Source: Alcanivorax profundi | Lineage (GTDB): Bacteria > Pseudomonadota > Gammaproteobacteria > Pseudomonadales > Alcanivoracaceae | NCBI RefSeq assembly: GCF_003597125.1 | Contig: NZ_QYYA01000003.1 | Span: forward strand, 312,603-376,602 | DNA: 64,000 nucleotides | Direction of reading: 5' to 3' | In this document: positions 8,625 through 18,125 of the stretch, in pieces | Position numbering within the stretch: the stretch's first letter is position 1 | Layout of the letters: each line of letters begins with the position of its first letter | Program-made: the position numbers and the translations under genes | Notes under the pieces: generated by a model | What the model was told of the DNA's origin: nothing | Database searches by the model: none | The model's input: the letters and a program-made list of their open reading frames with translations, nothing else

Positions 8625-11600
8625 ATGCTGATCCTCTCCGGAAGCCCGGCCCTGTCCGCATTTCGCAAGGAAAAACTGCTGGAATCCCTGCCCGGGATTA
8701 CCGCTATTTCAGCCCGATTCGTTCACTTTGTGGCATTGCACGAGCCACTGGACGGTGCTCAGCAGCAGGTGCTGGAAGGGCTGCTGCAATACGGCCCGAG
8801 CCTGGAAGAGGATGACGTGGACGGCCAACGTTTCGTGGTGGTGCCACGCCCCGGCACGATCTCGCCCTGGTCGTCCAAGGCCACGGATATTTGCCACAAC
8901 GCCGGCCTGACCCAGGTGGAGCGTGTCGAGCGCGGCATTGAATACCGTCTGGACGGCGAAGGGGACCGCGCGACGCTGGCGGCGGCGCTGCATGACCGCA
9001 TGGTAGAAGTGGTACTGGCGGAGCTGAACGATGCTGAAGCCCTGTTTGCCCACCATGCCCCCCGCGAGCTGAGCACCGTGGATGTGATCGGTGGTGGCCG
9101 CAACGCGCTCGCCACGGCCAATAGCGAACTGGGTCTGGCGCTGGCAGATGACGAAATCGATTATCTGGTAGAGCGTTTTACCGCTCTGGGCCGTAACCCG
9201 GCGGATGCCGAGTTGATGATGTTCGCCCAGGCCAATTCCGAGCACTGTCGTCACAAGATCTTCAATGCGGACTGGACCATCGACGGAGAGGAACAGGAAC
9301 TGAGCCTGTTCGGGATGATCCGCAACACCTACAACAATGCCCCCGAAGGCGTGTTGAGTGCCTACAAGGACAACGCTTCCGTGGTCGCCGGTCCTGTTGC
9401 CGATCGTTTCTTCCCGGCCCCGGACAGTGCCCGTTACCAGTTCGTCAACGAGCCGGTGCACCTGTTGATGAAGGTGGAAACCCACAACCACCCCACCGCG
9501 ATTGCCCCGCACCCGGGGGCGGCTACGGGCTCCGGCGGTGAAATCCGTGATGAAGGTGCCACCGGTCGTGGTTCCAAGCCCAAGGCGGGTATGACCGGTT
9601 TCTCCGTGTCGAACCTGAATATTCCCGGTTTCCAGCAGCCCTGGGAACAGCCCTATGGCAAGCCGGGCCGGATTGCCTCGGCGCTGGATATCATGATCGA
9701 AGGGCCTATTGGCGGGGCGGCCTTCAATAATGAATTTGGTCGTCCCAACCTGTGTGGCTATTTCCGTACCCTGGAAATCGAGGCCCCGGGGGTGAATGGC
9801 GATGAAGTCCGCGGCTACCACAAGCCGATCATGATCGCTGGCGGCATGGGCAACATCCGTGACGGCCATGTGGAAAAGAACCCGATCACCGAAGGGGCCA
9901 AGATTATTGTGCTGGGTGGCCCGGCCATGCTGATTGGTCTGGGGGGCGGTGCCGCCAGTTCCATGGCGTCCGGCCAGTCGGATGAAGCGCTGGATTTCGC
10001 CTCTGTACAGCGGGATAACCCGGAAATCGAACGTCGGGTGCAGGAAGTGATTGATCGCTGCTGGGCCCTGGGTGACGACAACCCGATTGTGTCCATCCAT
10101 GACGTGGGGGCGGGCGGCTTGTCCAATGCGTTGCCCGAGCTGGTCCACGACCACGATATGGGCGCTCAGCTGGAGCTGCGTCGCATCCCCAATTCCGAGC
10201 CTGGCATGAGCCCGGTGGAGATCTGGTGTAACGAAGCCCAGGAGCGTTATGTGCTGGCGGTGATGCCTGCGGATATCGACCGCTTCGATGCCATCTGCAA
10301 GCGTGAGCGCACGCCCTACGCGGTGCTGGGCGAAGCAACCAACGAAGAACACCTGACCGTCAGCGATGAGCACTTCGGCAAGCCGCCGGTGGATCTGCCC
10401 ATGGATCTGTTGTTTGGCAAGCCACCGAAGATGCAGCGCAGTTTCGACCGTGAAGACTTCCAGCGTCAGACCTTCACCACCGAAGGGATTGATCTGAAAG
10501 AGGCCGGCGAGCGGGTGCTGCGCCTGCCCACCGTGGCCTCCAAGAGTTTCCTGATCACCATCGGTGACCGTTCTATCACCGGCCTGGTTCACCGTGACCA
10601 GATGGTGGGCCCCTGGCAGGTGCCGGTGGCCGATTGTGCGGTTACCGCGACCGGCTTTAACCAGAACCTGGGTGAAGCCATGTCCATGGGCGAGCGTACC
10701 CCGGTGGCCATGGTGGATGCGGCTGCATCCGGTCGCATGGCGGTAGCGGAAGCCATCACCAACATTAGTGGTGCCCACATTGGCGACCTGGGGCAGATTC
10801 GTTTGTCTGCCAACTGGATGGCTGCTGCCGGCCATCCGGGAGAAGACCAGGCCCTGTTCGACACCGTGAAAACCGTGGGCATGGAACTGTGCCCGCAGCT
10901 GGGGATTGCCATCCCGGTTGGCAAGGACTCCCTGTCCATGCGCACCGTGTGGAACGAGAAGGGTATCGACAAGAGCGTTACCTCGCCCTTGTCGCTGATC
11001 ATCTCGGCGTTCTCCACCGTGACCGACATTGATCTGACCGTCACCCCGGAACTCAAGACCGGAGTGGACAGCGAGCTGTTGCTACTGGATCTGGGCCGTG
11101 GCCAAAACCGTCTGGCGGGCTCGGCTTTGGCGCAGGTGTACGGTCAGGTGGGGGATGTTCCCCCGGATCTGGACGATGCCAAAGACCTGATTGCCTTCTT
11201 CGAGGTGACCCAGCAATTGCTGGCGGAACGCAAACTGCTGGCGTACCACGACCGCTCTGACGGCGGTCTGTTCGCCACCCTTACCGAGATGGCCTTCGCG
11301 GGCCGCACCGGTCTGGACATTACCCTGGATCACATCGCCGGCGATGGCCCGGAGGCGGTGGCCGCACTGTTCGCGGAAGAGCTGGGGGCGGTGATTCAGG
11401 TGCCTGCCGAGCATGCCGATGAGGTGGTGCAGCGGTTCGACAAGGCCGGTCTGAGTCAATGCGTGTTCCGTCTGGGGCAGCCCGATGGCGACGACGTAAT
11501 TCGTCTGCGTCTGGGCGGTGGCATCCTGCTGGAGACACCGCGCCGGGAGCTGCACCGCATCTGGGCGGAAACCAGCTACCGGATTCAGGCCCTGCGCGAT

Positions 11601-12500
11601 AACCCGGATTGTGCCCGTCAGGAATTTGATGCCATCCCGGACAGCAACAACCCGGGCCTGAACGTGCGCCTGACCTTCGATATGACCGAGAACCCGGCCG
11701 CGCCCATGATCAACACGGGCGCGCGCCCGCAAATGGCGATCTTGCGCGAGCAGGGGGTTAACGGTCAGACCGAGATGGCCGCGGCCTTCGACCGTGTCGG
11801 TTTTGACGCCATTGATGTGCACATGAGCGATCTGCTGGCTGGCCGCGTGAAGCTGGAAGATTTCAAGGGGCTGGTGGCCTGTGGCGGGTTCTCCTACGGT
11901 GATGTATTGGGTGCCGGCGGCGGCTGGGCCAAGACCGTGCTGTACAACGAATCCCTCCGCGAGGACTTCAACCGTTTCTTCTTCCGCGAAGATACCTTTG
12001 CACTGGGGGTATGTAATGGCTGCCAGATGCTGTCGCATCTGAAAGACCTGATCCCCGGTGCCGAACACTGGCCGCGCTTTGTGCGCAACCTGTCCGAGCA
12101 GTTTGAAGCACGAACCTCGCTGGTGGAGATCCAGGATTCGCCCTCCATTCTGCTCAAGGATATGGCGGGTACCCGCATACCGATTGCCGTGGCCCACGGC
12201 GAAGGACGGGTAGAGCTGGCGGACGAGACTCTGAAGCGTAACCTCGAGCAGCGACTCGTGGCGCTGCGTTACGTGGACGGTCGTGGCAACGCCACCGAGC
12301 AGTACCCGGCCAACCCGAACGGCTCCCCGCAGGGCGTTACCGGCTTTACCACCACCGACGGGCGCGTCACCATCATGATGCCGCACCCGGAGCGGGTGTT
12401 CCGCGTGCTGCAAAACAGCTGGATCCCCGACGACTGGCGCGGCCACGAAAACGGCCCCTGGCTGCGAATGTTTGCCAACGCGCGTAAGTGGGTCGGTTAA
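8625..12500 (+). CDS. purL: FGAM synthetase, large single-chain form
   Basis: Phosphoribosylformylglycinamidine synthase, fourth step of purine synthesis, cytoplasmic. At 1291 aa it is the fused form typical of gammaproteobacteria: an N-terminal PurS-like domain, linker, two AIRS-type ATP-binding halves ([63 protein letters not shown]) and a C-terminal class I glutaminase with nucleophile Cys1130 in GVCNGCQ and PHPERVFR near the end. The ATG at 8625 has an AAGG-containing leader. Followed by an intrinsic terminator, so it is a single-gene unit. Confidence 0.98.
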   Translation: MLILSGSPALSAFRKEKLLESLPGITAISARFVHFVALHEPLDGAQQQVLEGLLQYGPSLEEDDVDGQRFVVVPRPGTISPWSSKATDICHNAGLTQVERVERGIEYRLDGEGDRATLAAALHDRMVEVVLAELNDAEALFAHHAPRELSTVDVIGGGRNALATANSELGLALADDEIDYLVERFTALGRNPADAELMMFAQANSEHCRHKIFNADWTIDGEEQELSLFGMIRNTYNNAPEGVLSAYKDNASVVAGPVADRFFPAPDSARYQFVNEPVHLLMKVETHNHPTAIAPHPGAATGSGGEIRDEGATGRGSKPKAGMTGFSVSNLNIPGFQQPWEQPYGKPGRIASALDIMIEGPIGGAAFNNEFGRPNLCGYFRTLEIEAPGVNGDEVRGYHKPIMIAGGMGNIRDGHVEKNPITEGAKIIVLGGPAMLIGLGGGAASSMASGQSDEALDFASVQRDNPEIERRVQEVIDRCWALGDDNPIVSIHDVGAGGLSNALPELVHDHDMGAQLELRRIPNSEPGMSPVEIWCNEAQERYVLAVMPADIDRFDAICKRERTPYAVLGEATNEEHLTVSDEHFGKPPVDLPMDLLFGKPPKMQRSFDREDFQRQTFTTEGIDLKEAGERVLRLPTVASKSFLITIGDRSITGLVHRDQMVGPWQVPVADCAVTATGFNQNLGEAMSMGERTPVAMVDAAASGRMAVAEAITNISGAHIGDLGQIRLSANWMAAAGHPGEDQALFDTVKTVGMELCPQLGIAIPVGKDSLSMRTVWNEKGIDKSVTSPLSLIISAFSTVTDIDLTVTPELKTGVDSELLLLDLGRGQNRLAGSALAQVYGQVGDVPPDLDDAKDLIAFFEVTQQLLAERKLLAYHDRSDGGLFATLTEMAFAGRTGLDITLDHIAGDGPEAVAALFAEELGAVIQVPAEHADEVVQRFDKAGLSQCVFRLGQPDGDDVIRLRLGGGILLETPRRELHRIWAETSYRIQALRDNPDCARQEFDAIPDSNNPGLNVRLTFDMTENPAAPMINTGARPQMAILREQGVNGQTEMAAAFDRVGFDAIDVHMSDLLAGRVKLEDFKGLVACGGFSYGDVLGAGGGWAKTVLYNESLREDFNRFFFREDTFALGVCNGCQMLSHLKDLIPGAEHWPRFVRNLSEQFEARTSLVEIQDSPSILLKDMAGTRIPIAVAHGEGRVELADETLKRNLEQRLVALRYVDGRGNATEQYPANPNGSPQGVTGFTTTDGRVTIMMPHPERVFRVLQNSWIPDDWRGHENGPWLRMFANARKWVG

Positions 12501-12506
12501 GCGCAA

Positions 12507-12534
12507 TTGACAGTTGATAGTGGACAGTTGACAG
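12507..12534 (+). repeat. Short direct repeats of GACAGTTGA type
   Basis: Right after the purL stop, TTGACAGTTGATAGTGGACAG-type sequence repeats the unit GACAGTTGA. A related low-complexity run (TGTTCATTATTCACTGTTAA and following) occupies 12654-12690 just before the next gene. Together they bracket the terminator region. These look like simple intergenic repeats; no function can be assigned. Confidence 0.45.
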
Positions 12535-12543
12535 CTGGAAACT

Positions 12544-12581
12544 AAAAAGGCGGAAATGGCTTGGCCATTTCCGCCTTTTTT
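12544..12581 (+). terminator. Intrinsic terminator after purL
   Basis: Perfect 12-bp stem GGCGGAAATGGC/GCCATTTCCGCC (12549-12560 with 12564-12575), 3-nt loop, then TTTTTT. An A-run precedes the stem, so it can act in both directions. Confidence 0.93.
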
Positions 12582-12625
12582 ATGTCCTTTTATGAACTTG
12601 TGGCGGCGAGAGGCGATGTTCAGAA

Positions 12626-12641
12626 TCAAACGATCGTTTGA
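12626..12641. promoter_or_regulatory. PsrA-like palindromic operator
   Basis: A perfect 16-bp palindrome TCAAACGATCGTTTGA lies 51 bp before the first thioesterase gene. Its core CAAAC-N4-GTTTG fits the consensus published for PsrA, the TetR-family fatty-acid sensor of pseudomonads (G/CAAAC-N2-4-GTTTG/C). Control of an acyl-CoA thioesterase pair by such a sensor makes sense; binding is inferred. Confidence 0.55.
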
Positions 12642-12691
12642 ACCGTGTTTCGCTGTTCATTATTCACTGTTAACTGTTCACTGAATTATTC

Positions 12692-13357
12692 ATGACCGAA
12701 AAAACCTTCGGGCCTTTTGAATTGCAGAAGGCTTACAGCACCGAGCCTGTGCCGGATGATTTTGTTCTGCGTCGGCGTATCAGTACTGCCATGCGTACGT
12801 TGTCCGAGCGGGTGATTCGTGCCGAGGTGGATCAAGCCACCCTGCAGCACTGGGCCGAGCAACTGGAAGCCGTGGTGGCGACGGTGGGGGAGCCGGAACG
12901 GCGCGACAGCAAGCAGGCGAATCGCAAGCTGTTTACCGGGGCGGCCACCATCGAAGACCTTTACCACATGATGGATTTTGATCCGGTCAGTGGCGGTGCC
13001 AACCCGATTGCGCCCCAGGTCACCTGGGTGCAAGAGGGCCAGGAGGGGGTCGAAGGTACCCTGCGTTTGGGGCAGCAATACCAGGGCCCGCCGGGGCGGG
13101 TGCACGGTGGGGTGATCGCCTGGATTCTGGACGCGGTATTGTCACGGGCCCTGCACGCCGCCTTCCGGCTGGGCGTCACCGGCACGTTGAATATCCGCTA
13201 TCTGGCAGGGACCCCCATTGAAGACACGATTACCTGCCGTGCAAGGATTACCGGACAGGAAGGACGCAAGATCTTTATCGAAGGCAGTATCTGGCACGGA
13301 GACCAGCAGACTGTGCACGCAGAAGGGGTGTGGTTGACCCCCAAGAGTTTGGGGTAG
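12692..13357 (+). CDS. PaaI-type hotdog thioesterase, copy 1
   Basis: 221-aa protein with a helical N-terminal extension (about 1-100) and a C-terminal single hotdog domain of the PaaI acyl-CoA thioesterase type. The catalytic-loop motif PPGRVHGGVIAWILD (about 131-145) contains the typical HGG, followed by GTLNIRYLAGTPI. Predicted to hydrolyse acyl-CoA or related thioesters in the cytoplasm; substrate unknown. Four bases separate it from a paralogue sharing both motifs, so the pair arose by tandem duplication and is one operon. A PsrA-like palindrome precedes it. Confidence 0.85.
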   Translation: MTEKTFGPFELQKAYSTEPVPDDFVLRRRISTAMRTLSERVIRAEVDQATLQHWAEQLEAVVATVGEPERRDSKQANRKLFTGAATIEDLYHMMDFDPVSGGANPIAPQVTWVQEGQEGVEGTLRLGQQYQGPPGRVHGGVIAWILDAVLSRALHAAFRLGVTGTLNIRYLAGTPIEDTITCRARITGQEGRKIFIEGSIWHGDQQTVHAEGVWLTPKSLG

Positions 13358-13360
13358 CAC

Positions 13361-14068
13361 ATGAGTGAGCCAAGGTACCACTTCAAGGATATCCGCGTGG
13401 CAGAAACGCCGGCACCGACGCCGCGGGCCCAGTTGCATCGCGACCTGGGCAAGGCGCTGGCGGACCTGAACGAGCAGGTGCTGCGCCTGGATGCGCCGGA
13501 GTCAAAACTGCGCGAATACATCGCACACGTGAACCAGATGCGCGATGACCTGGCCCAGTACGGCAATCGGGATTACATGGAGATTACCCAGCGCCTGCTG
13601 GCGGGGCAGGGCAGTGGCGACGACGTTACCGATCTGGTGGATTTCGAGATCCTTTCCGGCAAGGCATCCCCGGTCTCCCCGCCGCTGGAGTTATGGCTCG
13701 ACGGTGACACGGTGCGTGGGCGCGCCCACTTTGGCATGGTCTATCAGGGGCCACCGGGGCGAGTGCACGGTGGCGTGTTGGCCCTGTCTCTGGATATGCT
13801 GATGGCCAAGACACAGGATTATGTGCGGCAGATCGGCATGACCGGCACCCTCAATATCCGCTATCTGGCCGGAACGCCCATTCAGCATGATGTGGATTTC
13901 GAAGCCCGATTGATCAAACTGGACCGGCGCAAGCTGCTCTGCGAAGGGTCGGTCTGGGTCAATGGCCAACAAACGGTGGCCGCAGAAGGGATCTGGATCT
14001 CCGCCCACGGCGAGTATGCCCTCAAGCCGGAATACGCAGAGCTGGAAGCTGCCATTCGCGCCCAATAA
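13361..14068 (+). CDS. PaaI-type hotdog thioesterase, copy 2
   Basis: 235-aa paralogue of the preceding gene with the same layout: an N-terminal extension (about 1-115) and a hotdog domain with PPGRVHGGVLALSLD (about 130-145) and GTLNIRYLAGTPI. The extensions of the two copies share little, while the hotdog motifs are nearly identical, which suggests either different partners or heteromer formation. Cytoplasmic. Second gene of the thioesterase operon; the small NIF3-like gene follows after 11 nt. Confidence 0.85.
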   Translation: MSEPRYHFKDIRVAETPAPTPRAQLHRDLGKALADLNEQVLRLDAPESKLREYIAHVNQMRDDLAQYGNRDYMEITQRLLAGQGSGDDVTDLVDFEILSGKASPVSPPLELWLDGDTVRGRAHFGMVYQGPPGRVHGGVLALSLDMLMAKTQDYVRQIGMTGTLNIRYLAGTPIQHDVDFEARLIKLDRRKLLCEGSVWVNGQQTVAAEGIWISAHGEYALKPEYAELEAAIRAQ

Positions 14069-14079
14069 CAGGAGTGACC

Positions 14080-14409
14080 ATGGAAGAGATGACCTACAAG
14101 CTGTGTTTCTACGTGCCGGTGAGCCATGTGGAGCAGGTGAAGCAGGCGATCTTCCAGGCCGGAGCCGGTCACATTGGTGACTACGACTGTTGTGCCTTTC
14201 AGGTATTGGGGCACGGTCAGTTTCGCCCTCTTGATGGCAGCCAGCCTTTTCTGGGCCAGCAGGGGGAAGTCGAGGTAGTCGAGGAATACCGGGTCGAAAC
14301 CATCGTCACCGCCGCCTGTCTGCAGGCGGCGATTAGTGCCTTACGGCTGGCGCACCCCTATGAAGAGCCCGCCATTGATCTGTGGAAGCTGGAACCGCTT
14401 CCCGCCTGA
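14080..14409 (+). CDS. NIF3/YqfO-like small protein
   Basis: 109-aa protein matching the stand-alone form of the insert domain of NIF3/YqfO proteins: KLCFYVPVSHVEQVKQAIF at the start, AGHIGDYDCCAF in the middle and AHPYEEPAIDLWKL at the end, the last being the family signature. Biochemical role unknown; the fold resembles PII-like/CutA trimers. ATG at 14080 is chosen because AGGAG (14070-14074) lies 5 nt before it; a GTG six bases upstream overlaps that site. Likely the last gene of the thioesterase operon. Confidence 0.85.
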   Translation: MEEMTYKLCFYVPVSHVEQVKQAIFQAGAGHIGDYDCCAFQVLGHGQFRPLDGSQPFLGQQGEVEVVEEYRVETIVTAACLQAAISALRLAHPYEEPAIDLWKLEPLPA

Positions 14410-14481
14410 TCCCGCCGCTGTAGCGCTCCTTGCCGGAGCATTGCCCCTGGCAGTGGCCTGACGGCAGGAAATTAACTGCCT

Positions 14482-15039
14482 TTAGTCCTCGCTGGGGCGA
14501 CGCTTCAGCGGGGCAATATCCTGGCATCGCACCGGGAAACGGTCTTCCTTCAGATCATCAATGTAAAAGCGCAGGGTGCGGCCAATCGTGGGAAAGGCCA
14601 GTTCATCCCAGGGAATCTCGTCCAGTGCAAACAAGCCGGCATCGCTGCTTTCCTCGCCTACCCCGTACTTTCCCTCGACCAACTCACCGAGAAAGAATAC
14701 GTACACCTGATTGATGTGTGGAAGATTGAATACCGTGTAGAGGTCCTTGATCGCCACAGTGGCGCAGGCTTCTTCCCAGGTCTCGCGGATGGCGCCCTCC
14801 TGGAGGGTCTCCCCGTTCTCCATAAAGCCGGCGGGTAGTGTCCAGTAGCCTTTGCGCGGCTCGATATCTCGTTTGCAAAGCAGGACCTTGCCTTCCCAAA
14901 CCGGTACCGCGCCAACCACAATCTTGGGATTTTGGTAGTGGATGGTGTTGCACTGATCGCACCAATAGCGGGGGCGGTTGTCACCTTCGGGGATACTGAA
15001 ATGTAAATCCGGGTTGCCGCAGTGACTACAAAAACGCAT
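14482..15039 (-). CDS. NUDIX hydrolase with N-terminal zinc ribbon
   Basis: 185-aa cytoplasmic pyrophosphohydrolase. The N-terminal zinc ribbon has Cys4, Cys7, Cys27 and Cys30; the NUDIX box runs from Gly71 to Ala91 (GFMENGE...RETWEEA) with all metal-binding Glu present. The zinc ribbon resembles that of NudC-type NADH pyrophosphatases, but the protein is shorter and belongs to a family often labelled ADP-ribose pyrophosphatase; the substrate cannot be decided. Monocistronic, convergent with the NIF3-like gene. Its 5' side faces the csgD promoter region. Confidence 0.88.
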   Translation of the reverse strand: MRFCSHCGNPDLHFSIPEGDNRPRYWCDQCNTIHYQNPKIVVGAVPVWEGKVLLCKRDIEPRKGYWTLPAGFMENGETLQEGAIRETWEEACATVAIKDLYTVFNLPHINQVYVFFLGELVEGKYGVGEESSDAGLFALDEIPWDELAFPTIGRTLRFYIDDLKEDRFPVRCQDIAPLKRRPSED

Positions 15040-15156
15040 GAAAGCTCACTTTTATGGAAGGGACGCTTAAGTGTACCCGAGATGATAACGGCAATACCTC
15101 ATTCGTGGGGGTGCAATTCTCTACGAGAAGGAGTATAAAAAAAATGCAGGCCAATT

Positions 15157-15172
15157 TGTGACCACTGTCACA
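15157..15172 (+). promoter_or_regulatory. Perfect CRP/Vfr consensus upstream of csgD
   Basis: TGTGA-CCACTG-TCACA, a full match to the CRP core consensus, lies 174 bp before the csgD ATG in an AT-rich stretch of the 306-bp spacer (15040-15345). It is 154 bp before the NUDIX start read the other way and could serve either gene. Confidence 0.7.
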
Positions 15173-15227
15173 TTTTTTCAATCTTTAAAAATAGCCAGAA
15201 GGATTAGTGCCGGCAGTGAGTGCTTCG

Positions 15228-15240
15228 GCCTAGACTAGGC
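15228..15240 (+). promoter_or_regulatory. Palindrome with sigma-S-like -10 before csgD
   Basis: GCCTAG-A-CTAGGC is a perfect palindrome containing CTAGACT (15230-15236), one base from the CTATACT -10 favoured by sigma-S. In enterobacteria csgD is RpoS dependent. It lies about 58 nt downstream of the CRP-like site and 106 nt before the csgD start. Confidence 0.35.
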
Positions 15241-15345
15241 TCCGACGCTGAAGTGAATTCGTTTTTTTGGCCGTGAGGCCATCTGGAAGGGAACGACCCT
15301 CACTAAGGTCTTTGGCCTGTGAATAGGGGAAATAGGGGAATTGAT

Positions 15346-16020
15346 ATGGACGCTTCGATGGCGCAGGGAACGCGTGACGACAGTAAAACCTACCTGGTTG
15401 TCTCTCACTGTAACAACCTTGCTATCCGTTTGCTCGCCAAGTCTATCGAGACTCAGCGGGGAGTCAGTTGTACTGCGATTACCCGCGATGACTTGTTCTG
15501 CGACCAGATTCAAGATGATCTGGTTCTCATTAACGTTCTCGATTTTCCCTCGGCGGAAATCGAGAGATTGCTGGGGCGTATCCAGGAACGGATGCCATTG
15601 TGCCGGGTAATTCTGGTCAATGCAGACCGTGGCGACAATATATTTTTCCTGTTGAACTGGCCAGTTGTTAAAGGTGTTATCTATCAACAAGATAACGATA
15701 CTCTGATCTCCAAGGCCATCGATGTGGTGTGCAAGGGAAGAAGCTGGTTCCCTCGTAACTACATGGATTATCTGGTGCGCCACCGCAAGACACCGACCCG
15801 GTGTGGTCATGTGTTTGAAAGCCTCACCAGCCGGGAGCGTCAGATGCTGGACCATGTGGTGCGGGGTATGAGCAACAACGAAATCGCCGACGCCCTGTGC
15901 CTGAGCACCCATACCGTCAAGGCCCACCTGCAGAGCCTGTACCGCAAGGTTGGAGTCAAGAACCGGGTAGGGGTGATGCGCTGGGTGCATGAAAACCACC
16001 TGGAAGAAGAAGGGCGCTAA
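15346..16020 (+). CDS. csgD: CsgD-like LuxR-family curli regulator
   Basis: 224-aa transcription factor with an N-terminal receiver-like domain (about 12-140), which does not show a clear phosphorylatable Asp pocket, and a C-terminal LuxR helix-turn-helix (about 160-222: LTSRERQMLDHVVRGMSNNE, STHTVKAHLQSLYRKVGVKN). It starts the csgDEFG operon, which supports the CsgD name. ATG 15346 is preferred over a GTG 27 nt upstream. In enterobacteria CsgD activates the curlin genes and matrix production; here the targets would include the divergent csgBA cluster. The csgE start overlaps its stop by 1 nt. Confidence 0.88.
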   Translation: MDASMAQGTRDDSKTYLVVSHCNNLAIRLLAKSIETQRGVSCTAITRDDLFCDQIQDDLVLINVLDFPSAEIERLLGRIQERMPLCRVILVNADRGDNIFFLLNWPVVKGVIYQQDNDTLISKAIDVVCKGRSWFPRNYMDYLVRHRKTPTRCGHVFESLTSRERQMLDHVVRGMSNNEIADALCLSTHTVKAHLQSLYRKVGVKNRVGVMRWVHENHLEEEGR

Positions 16021-16430
16021 TGGCTGCCCGGCAGCATGCCTGGTGCGAGATACTGCTACTGGGATTGTTGCTGACCTTCTCTGCAGGCCACGCCTCAGAT
16101 CTGGAACAGGAGATGGGCGTGGTGGTAGACCAGACAGTGACACCTATCGGTAAGCGGTTCTACCAGCAGTTCGCCTATCAACGGCATTATCTGTATCCGG
16201 ATACGCCGTTCAGTCTCAGTATTTTCGAGCAACCCTCCGCCAGAAGCGGCAGCATTATCACGATTAAGGGAGCAGACAGTACGCTGAGTCGTTTTGTCTT
16301 GTCTTTCGCATCCAATTGGGAAGATGCCCGGGTGCAGTCGATGGTGCAATCAGTGGAGATGCAGGTCAGGCGTCTGACATTGATGAATGCTCTGGTAGAT
16401 AACCCGGATCTGGCCAAGGATGGCTACTGA
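16020..16430 (+). CDS. csgE: Curli export adaptor CsgE
   Basis: 136-aa periplasmic protein with a signal peptide (cleavage after about residue 25, GHAS). The mature part has the family patterns DQTVTPIGKRFYQQF and a DTPFSLSIFEQPSARSGS stretch followed by the basic, helical end. CsgE caps the CsgG pore from the periplasmic side and directs curlin subunits into it. Start and stop codons overlap those of csgD and csgF (TAATG, TGATG), so translation is coupled. Confidence 0.93.
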   Translation: MAARQHAWCEILLLGLLLTFSAGHASDLEQEMGVVVDQTVTPIGKRFYQQFAYQRHYLYPDTPFSLSIFEQPSARSGSIITIKGADSTLSRFVLSFASNWEDARVQSMVQSVEMQVRRLTLMNALVDNPDLAKDGY

Positions 16431-16834
16431 TGAAAAAGATGACAGTGCTGGGACTGCTGGCGCTAAGTGTGCCGGCCGTTGCCAGTGAGCTGGTGTACCA
16501 ACCCGTAAACCCGAATTTCGGCGGTAACCCGCTGAACGGTTCCCACTTGCTCGGCAATGCCCAGGCGCAAAATGATTACAAGGATCCCAGTGCGGCATCA
16601 TCATCCTACGAGCGCCCCTCTGATCTTGATCGCCTGACTTCCTCGCTGCAGTCACGCTTGCTCAGCCAATTGCTGGCTGACGTGGGTGCCGGGAACGAAG
16701 GGAGCATTGTCACGGAAGACTTTGCCATCAATATCGTGGATAACCAGGGCATCCTTTCGATCATCATCGAAGACATCAATACCGGGGAAATCACCCAGAT
16801 TGAAGTGGATGGGTTGGTACCGGACAGCTTTTAG
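16430..16834 (+). CDS. csgF: Curli nucleation/assembly factor CsgF
   Basis: 134-aa secreted protein. The signal peptide ends ASE near residue 19; the mature N-terminus ELVYQPVNPNFGGNPLNGS is the highly conserved CsgF segment that inserts into the CsgG channel and forms a second constriction. The C-terminal strand region (VDNQGILSIIIEDINTGEI) matches the part that contacts CsgB on the surface. Overlaps csgE by 1 nt; csgG follows after 15 nt. Confidence 0.95.
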   Translation: MKKMTVLGLLALSVPAVASELVYQPVNPNFGGNPLNGSHLLGNAQAQNDYKDPSAASSSYERPSDLDRLTSSLQSRLLSQLLADVGAGNEGSIVTEDFAINIVDNQGILSIIIEDINTGEITQIEVDGLVPDSF

Positions 16835-16849
16835 TATTCAGGGACGAAT

Positions 16850-17686
16850 ATGGATTTCACAATCATCAAGGGCGGCACCGCGTTGGTGCTGGTTGCGTTG
16901 TTGTCCGCCTGCGTTACTCCTCCCCTTGAGCCGGAGTCGCCGGCGCTGGTGGAAAAATCCGAAGTTGCCGAGGATCTTGAAAAACTGCCTGAGCCAAAGG
17001 GACGAATTATGGCCTCGGTATACAGCTTTCGGGATCTGACCGGGCAATATCGGCCGGCACCGTCATCGTCTTTCTCAACTGCAGTCACACAAGGGGCAGC
17101 GGCCTTTCTTATCGATGCACTAAACAGGTCTGGGTGGTTTCTGACGTTGGAAAGGGAGGGGTTGCAGGACCTGCTCACCGAACGAAAAATCGCGCGGGCG
17201 GTGGTGGAAAAGCGCCAGAAAAGCGGTATGGCTGTGGCCGATGTTCCCGACCTTTTTTCCTCTGATATCCTGTTCCAGGGGGGGATTGTTGCCTATGAAA
17301 CCAATATCAAAACTGGCGGGCTGGGTGCTCGCTATCTCGGTGTAGGCGCATCGGAGCAGTACCGTGCTGATCAGGTGACCGTAAACCTGCGCGCAGTGGA
17401 TGTGCGTACAGGTCGTATTATCAGCACAGTCTCTACCCGAAAAACCATCTACAGCAAGGAGCTTCAGGTCGGTGTCTATCGCTATATTGATTTTAAGGAG
17501 CTATTGGAAACCGAAGCCGGTGTGACAACCAATGAACCGGTCCAGCAGTGCGTGAAGCTGGCGATTGAGGCGGCCGTTGCCCACTTGATCGTCAAGGGTG
17601 TTGTGGAAGGTAACTGGCAGCTGAAGAACCCGGCGGATATGGAATCGGATGTGATCCAGCAATACAGCCTGGCATTACAGCAATAG
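16850..17686 (+). CDS. csgG: Curli secretion pore CsgG
   Basis: 278-aa outer-membrane lipoprotein that forms the nonameric curlin export channel. The signal peptide has lipobox LSAC with Cys21. Conserved parts are visible: VYSFRDLTGQYRPAPSSSFS around residue 62, the GGIVAYETNIKTGGLGARY membrane hairpin, and TVSTRKTIYSKELQVGVYRY (second hairpin). Length and motifs match the E. coli protein. Last gene of csgDEFG; it converges with csgH across 19 bp without an evident terminator. Confidence 0.97.
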   Translation: MDFTIIKGGTALVLVALLSACVTPPLEPESPALVEKSEVAEDLEKLPEPKGRIMASVYSFRDLTGQYRPAPSSSFSTAVTQGAAAFLIDALNRSGWFLTLEREGLQDLLTERKIARAVVEKRQKSGMAVADVPDLFSSDILFQGGIVAYETNIKTGGLGARYLGVGASEQYRADQVTVNLRAVDVRTGRIISTVSTRKTIYSKELQVGVYRYIDFKELLETEAGVTTNEPVQQCVKLAIEAAVAHLIVKGVVEGNWQLKNPADMESDVIQQYSLALQQ

Positions 17687-17705
17687 GAAAGCCTGACCGA
17701 AAACC

Positions 17706-18125
17706 TTATTGCGCTGTCACTATCTGGCTGCGCTCGGCGATAACCCTTGCGTCCTCGTTACGCAGGACGGCAGTAATCCTGATCTTGTCGTTGCTGGCGA
17801 TATTGATGCTCAATTGTCCTGCCCGCTGTGGTTGTATTTGGCTAAGCATCTTGCCGCTTTGACGGGAGCGGCTTTTGCCGCTCTGTCCCTGTTTTTCCAG
17901 CACGATGTCATAGTAAACCGGCTCGCCGATGGTTTCGCAGGTCACGGATAGCTGAAAGTGATGCAGTGACGTTCGGTTTTCATGGAGTATTTCCATCGTG
18001 CACATCGGCGAGCCCGCACGGTTGCTGTACGCGGGACTAAAAAATATTCCTCCCAGCAACACCAGACCCGAGCGAAAGAGCAGAGTGGGCAAGCCTGGGC
18101 GTTTGAATCGATAGCCTACCGTCAT
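17706..18125 (-). CDS. csgH: CsgH-like curli assembly protein
   Basis: 139-aa predicted secreted protein. After an N-terminal hydrophobic segment (about 15-35), the mature part (CTMEILHENRTSLHHFQLSV ... SGKSRSRQSGKMLSQIQPQR) resembles the immunoglobulin-like CsgC/CsgH family, periplasmic proteins that block premature amyloid formation by CsgA. The ATG at 18125 is preferred over a GTG at 18134 because GGGAG stands 8 nt before it. Position downstream of csgA on the same strand supports the call. It lies beyond the csgA terminator, so it may have its own promoter in 18126-18397. Confidence 0.75.
   Translation of the reverse strand: MTVGYRFKRPGLPTLLFRSGLVLLGGIFFSPAYSNRAGSPMCTMEILHENRTSLHHFQLSVTCETIGEPVYYDIVLEKQGQSGKSRSRQSGKMLSQIQPQRAGQLSINIASNDKIRITAVLRNEDARVIAERSQIVTAQ

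Noticed and set aside
8709..10835. 708-codon - strand frame, with another at 11082-12629
   Set aside because: Both are antisense to purL and consist of His/Arg/Gly-rich sequence without motifs.
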